The notes below the pieces were generated by a model. That model was not told where the DNA came from, did no database searches, and was given only the letters and a program-made list of their open reading frames with translations. A DNA stretch of 64,000 nucleotides from an uncultured Bacteroidales bacterium (GTDB lineage: Bacteria > Bacteroidota > Bacteroidia > Bacteroidales > P3): assembly GCA_900314925.1 (NCBI GenBank), contig OMXC01000009.1:86847-150846 (forward strand). The letters are read 5' to 3'. Below are positions 61,701 through 64,000 of this stretch, piece by piece (within the stretch, counting starts at the first letter, position 1; the number at the start of each line of letters is the position of its first letter). Both the position numbers and the translations under genes were made by a program.

Positions 61701-63263
61701 CTCCACCGTGGCGTCGTCTGTGTGGATCTCTCCGTTTATGGTTATGGGTGCCAGCTTGTTGCCGCGCACAACGGTGTTCGTCAGCCCCAGGTCCATGGTG
61801 CCGTCGATGCCGCCGTGGCCGCCCTTCCGTGTGCTCACCGTGGCGTCGGCGCTCAGCGCCAACCCCGTGTGTGTCAGCCAGTCGCTGCCCAGCATGCTCA
61901 GCCCGAGCCCGTCGCTGTTGGCCTCCATGCCCACATGCCACTCGTCTGCCAGCCTCTTGTCCGTGCCTCTGGTCACTGGCTTGGCGGCAACGTCGGCGCG
62001 CAGATTGCCCATCCCGCTGGCAATGTTAAGGTTGAGCGTGCCGCCATCGGCCATGTTGCCGTGCAGTTGCGCCGTCAGGTCCACGTGCTGCACATGCCGT
62101 ATCAGCTTTCTCGCGGCAGGGGAGAGGTGCACCGGCATCCCTGCCAATATGCGCTCCGCGTCGCCCTCGGCCACCCTTATGTCAAGCCTGTCAAGATCGC
62201 CACCAGCAATCGTCACCTCCGGCAGCCCGCGCACCGTACCGTCCACAGCCACACGCGAATCGCTGCCGAACGACAGCAGCAGGTCGTCGATGACCAAGCT
62301 GTCTATAGGCCCCGTGATGACGCCCTCGGCGTCGATCTGTGCGTTGTAGCCCCACAGCACCGGCGCCCAGTAGGCCACGTCGCTCATCGCCACCGTCGTA
62401 CCCTCGTGCAGCACCGCGCGGTGGTGCACCGTGTGCTCATAGTGCTTCATCACATCCCACCCATCGTACACCAAATCAGCCTCAAGCATTATGTGGCTGT
62501 TGCCGGTCGTGATGTCCATGTTGTGGGCGTGGATCCCCTCGGGGCTGATATACGCATCGCCGCGTATGTCCTTCACAACGAAGCCGCTGCGCTCCTCGGT
62601 GCTCAAGTGCAGTATGTGCGCCTCCACATTGTCGTTCACTACGTGCACCCCCTTGATGCGGCCGCAGATATCGTAAAACTCCATGTGCGGTATCTCCACA
62701 CCGTGCTCGAACACCGTCTTCCGCTTGTCTATCAGGTCCATCTTGTAGTGCACATGGTTCAGCGTCAGCATCCCCACCTCCACCGTGAACCTGCCGCCCT
62801 TCGGAGGCGTTGTATTGTTTGAGCTGTAATGGCTTATGATGAACTCGAGATTAGTGATGCTGCGCGTCGGGTCGTCCTCCTTCTCGCTTATCGCCAGGTG
62901 GTAGTAAGCCCTGCTCAGATAGACGCGGTCGAAACTCAGCGTCCCGGCATCGTGGCCGCCGTCGCCCATGTCGCCGGCACGGAAAGGGAACCTCTTGAAC
63001 CTCAGCCTCAGCGTCTCGCAGTCGAAGATGGTGTCGCCGTCGGGCGCCACAAGCAGCACCTCGTGCAGTATCAAGTGGTCCCAAGGCATCATGCCGAGCG
63101 ACCCTATCTTGACCTTGCCGCCCCACTCCTTAGAGAAATAGTCGCCGGCGGCGGTGCCGATGTAAGACTGCACAACAGAGTAATTGACCGCTGCCACAGC
63201 TATATACACCGTCAGCAGCAGCCCCAAGAGCACACGTCCTGCTATTTTGGCCACTTTCTTCAA
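58779..63263 (-). CDS. TamB-like translocation and assembly module protein
   Basis: A 1494-residue protein with one N-terminal membrane helix (about residues 7-28, RVLLGLLLTVYIAVAAVNYS) and a very long periplasmic beta-taco region (DUF490 type). It begins VVQSYIGTAAGDYFSKEWGG, in the AsmA-like manner, and ends in the conserved DUF490 domain (DLQLPNADAS-like segment IGFDLRLPNADASVEDEVFA, LLMGQF, RMDLPYKQGIGLKLTKDFDR). TamB proteins carry phospholipid between membranes and help assemble outer-membrane proteins. Its length fits the Bacteroidota family. A long open frame on the opposite strand is a codon-usage artefact. Confidence 0.94.
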   Translation of the reverse strand: MKKVAKIAGRVLLGLLLTVYIAVAAVNYSVVQSYIGTAAGDYFSKEWGGKVKIGSLGMMPWDHLILHEVLLVAPDGDTIFDCETLRLRFKRFPFRAGDMGDGGHDAGTLSFDRVYLSRAYYHLAISEKEDDPTRSITNLEFIISHYSSNNTTPPKGGRFTVEVGMLTLNHVHYKMDLIDKRKTVFEHGVEIPHMEFYDICGRIKGVHVVNDNVEAHILHLSTEERSGFVVKDIRGDAYISPEGIHAHNMDITTGNSHIMLEADLVYDGWDVMKHYEHTVHHRAVLHEGTTVAMSDVAYWAPVLWGYNAQIDAEGVITGPIDSLVIDDLLLSFGSDSRVAVDGTVRGLPEVTIAGGDLDRLDIRVAEGDAERILAGMPVHLSPAARKLIRHVQHVDLTAQLHGNMADGGTLNLNIASGMGNLRADVAAKPVTRGTDKRLADEWHVGMEANSDGLGLSMLGSDWLTHTGLALSADATVSTRKGGHGGIDGTMDLGLTNTVVRGNKLAPITINGEIHTDDATVEAVSTDSLLRFDLKATSRGAGSERTYTADLHLERLNAAAFKLMSKDFAEVSTRLHATAKGNTADSLTGSVELVDTRVGAVSIKDLRLDVESAGEKKNIELLSEPLNATVTGRFDYADLPVMVRQMLHEVVPEDLGVTPQVSEEELADLEDNTMTFNVQWNDDGRLLESLGDKMAVARGTRLSGNYNSRELLKMALRSDSVRIGSLVLDNFGAGGRPSAGSYVLNAEAQELKIGKATIFNRLSVILNSNSHRSIAELYWGDEGNATRGDLMLRLDNGMISVARPDFYIGDTRWALGIDSLGIALADGFRVKGKGISAASEEQRVEAALDLQGRPGDNVNLDLDNFDLKRLCDVLLQGTNMEVGGNIGGHFAMYGITETPYFNTNLRIDSCVVNNQPLGDVKVNSSWNAELNILNLQLAGEQIRARGWLGLGKKEPDLNFSVDFDRLELALMAPLMSKFSSRFEGRLHGNFDVSGTTAKPDIIGEAFVENGALKVDITGVTYFFDDSVRFRNKHIMLDNFMLHDTRGNMAGVDGEIRYNSLQDIVLDLSLHTDNLLVLDKKDGEEFSGTMLASADGIVRGSLEKLDMTVTARTNPGSTLTVPVSGQRHMQTQNYITFVSDEPTTSGQVKTKRQKAMPFTLDANITITPDVKLNLPMDFSEVKVGVGATGQGALHMNLDEKMQPQVVGSYEIVDGTMKLSMMSLFEKNFTLESGSNLAFQGSLPDARFDLKAVYSQRANLSTLTGNLSAVDNTQKYIQVENVIAVAGTLQDPTIGFDLRLPNADASVEDEVFAYIDRNSERDMINQTMSLLLMGQFYNVSGNDAGNGNAVNNGLSSGYSMMAASVSSIVSDMVQFVDVDVNYKAATELTNQQLDVNISKDWGRWYLESTLGYGGESRELEASTGGGTVIDALLGYRINPLVHIFAYNRTNTNDYTRMDLPYKQGIGLKLTKDFDRWDELLGIKPRPGKGTKTKKKTK

Positions 63264-63381
63264 TTGCTATATATAACGCGCATGTTTGCGCATTATTATA
63301 TCACAGCAAAAAAAACTTTACCCCCACCTAACCCACCTAACCCACCCACCCCTCCCGCTCACCCGCCCTAAATAATCATCA

Positions 63382-63434
63382 CTCATAACTCCTAACTCAA
63401 AACTCCAAACTCCAAACTCATAACTCGTAACTCC
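63382..63434. repeat. Period-8 tandem repeat (AACTCCTA type)
   Basis: About six units of ACTCATAA/ACTCCAAA/ACTCGTAA variants precede hairpin copy 4. Confidence 0.88.
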
Positions 63435-63438
63435 ATCG

Positions 63439-63578
63439 CCCCCTCCACGGAGTCCCTACGGCCGTTCTTCAGTAGTTCTTCAGTAGTTCTTCAGTACTTC
63501 TTCAGTGCGGCACTGAAATACTACTGAAGAACTACTGAAGAACGGCCGTACCGGGTCCGTAGGGGCTCCGTGGGGGAG
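63439..63578. repeat. Dispersed hairpin repeat, copy 4, with 4+3 units of 11 bp
   Basis: Left arm: shared GGAGTCCCTACGG and four 11-bp units (63464-63507). Right arm: three units (63511-63543), then CGGCCGTACC and GTCCGTAGGGGCTCCGTGG. One more unit than copy 3 on the left. Confidence 0.93.
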
Positions 63579-63839
63579 GAGAGAGGGCGCCGCTGTTGAT
63601 AACTCGCGCCGCCGCGCAGGCTTCTGTGCAGTCAAACCGCTGTTGTACAATGCGATACTGCGTTTTGGCACAGGAAAACACCGTTTTGGGCCCCTGCGGC
63701 GCCAATTTTCCCCCTTTTTGGCCCGGGCGGCGCCGTTTTGCGGGTCGGAAAACCGCGGGGTGTGAAAATTTTTTTCAGACGCATAGCGCTGTAAGACAAC
63801 ACTGTCGGCATGACGGAAAGGAAATTTTTGAAAAAATAT

Positions 63840-63870
63840 TTTGGCGTATTGGAAAAAGGTTGTATCTTTG
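63840..63870 (+). promoter_or_regulatory. Promoter (TTTG-19-TATCTTTG) for a gene beyond the window
   Basis: TTTG at 63840-63843, 19 bases, TATCTTTG at 63863-63870. Transcription would start near 63877 and leave a leader of at least 120 bases. Confidence 0.8.
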
Positions 63871-63928
63871 CATCCGCTTTCGCCGAAAAAACGGCGGTTG
63901 AAAAAAAAGCGAGCGATATTTGAAACGG

Positions 63929-63985
63929 ATGAGAAGAAAGAGATAGCGTGTGTCGGCATACATATAGAGTATATGTGTGAGACAC
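63929..63985 (+). promoter_or_regulatory. Leader micro-ORF (MRRKR) and hairpin
   Basis: ATG AGA AGA AAG AGA TAG at 63929-63946 spells M-R-R-K-R. Directly after, GTGTC/GACAC (63950-63954, 63981-63985) and a 10-bp inner stem (63957-63966 with 63970-63979) form one hairpin. It may be a leader control element; chance is possible. Confidence 0.3.
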
Positions 63986-64000
63986 GAAGACGAGTCAAGA

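Larger units (their letters stand above)
63264..64000. other. Intergenic region upstream of the next gene
   Basis: No gene is seen in 737 bases apart from the five-codon micro-frame listed below. Contents are a C-rich run, a period-8 repeat (63382-63434), hairpin repeat copy 4, a strong promoter (63840-63870) and a leader with hairpin. Confidence 0.65.

Noticed and set aside
58884..62822. Very long open frame on the plus strand opposite tamB
   Set aside because: It mirrors the codon pattern of the minus-strand gene; its sequence is rich in Val/His/Ala as expected from reading such codons backwards, and no domain or start signal is visible.
63464..63543. Regular repeats near 63.5 kb as a CRISPR array
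   Set aside because: Units are 11 bp with no spacers, arranged as a hairpin, and no cas genes are present.

Overview
The window is chromosomal DNA from a Bacteroidales-type Bacteroidota with fairly high GC. The evidence is the -33/-7 promoter class of this phylum (TTTG, about 19 bp, TAnnTTTG) at many gene starts, a MurF-alanine racemase fusion, PorP/SprF and GldJ-like type IX secretion proteins, OstA-like, DUF2851, DUF6029 and Omp28 proteins, and many outer-membrane lipoproteins and glycoside hydrolases. The species cannot be named from the sequence.

Layout. 0-10 kb: the end of rpsP (minus strand), then a plus-strand run with a secreted protein of unknown function, uvrA, a small membrane protein, mnmE, a thioredoxin-like lipid-envelope protein and an M3 peptidase. 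10-18 kb: a fused double-ATPase ABC protein, ornithine aminotransferase, a DUF975 membrane protein, then minus-strand M23 peptidase, GH29 fucosidase and a LemA-like protein. 18-32 kb: PorP/SprF, GldJ-like lipoprotein, OstA-like protein, grpE-dnaJ, DUF2851, murF-alr, and a 1324-residue frame that joins Lon protease to a secreted PD40/CRD/OmpA-like protein. 32-40 kb (minus strand): tRNA-Pro, murF, a lipoprotein, tatC, tatA, a Tat-signal aldo/keto reductase with 4Fe-4S motifs, a YitT protein, a polyferredoxin membrane protein and a hemerythrin-LuxR regulator. 40.0-42.25 kb is a graveyard of an integrase tail, RHS and FN3 scraps, a toxin-antitoxin pair and several repeats. 42-64 kb: alkaline phosphatase, short-chain fatty-acid transporter, apt, DUF456, then a minus operon (DUF6029, Omp28, MATE, patatin, GNAT-HD), a plus operon (small barrel, ROK kinase, GH92 mannosidase, small lipoprotein) and a minus pair (NAGPA-like, TamB).

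Three things stand out. First, the Lon fusion: adding one A to a run of six A would separate it into two overlapping, individually sensible genes. Second, a dispersed family of long intergenic hairpins sharing a 13-mer, some built from whole 11-bp units, alongside period-8 tandem repeats at gene junctions that in three cases have become protein sequence. Third, the redox neighbourhood at 35-40 kb, where the Tat translocase, a Tat-signal Fe-S reductase, a polyferredoxin with an internal twin-arginine motif and a probable di-iron-sensing regulator lie together.

Functionally, most genes serve the envelope: peptidoglycan precursors (two MurF, alanine racemase, M23), outer-membrane biogenesis (TamB, OstA-like, PorP, GldJ), protein quality control (Lon, GrpE, DnaJ, M3 peptidase), and host or dietary glycan use (GH29, GH92, ROK kinase).
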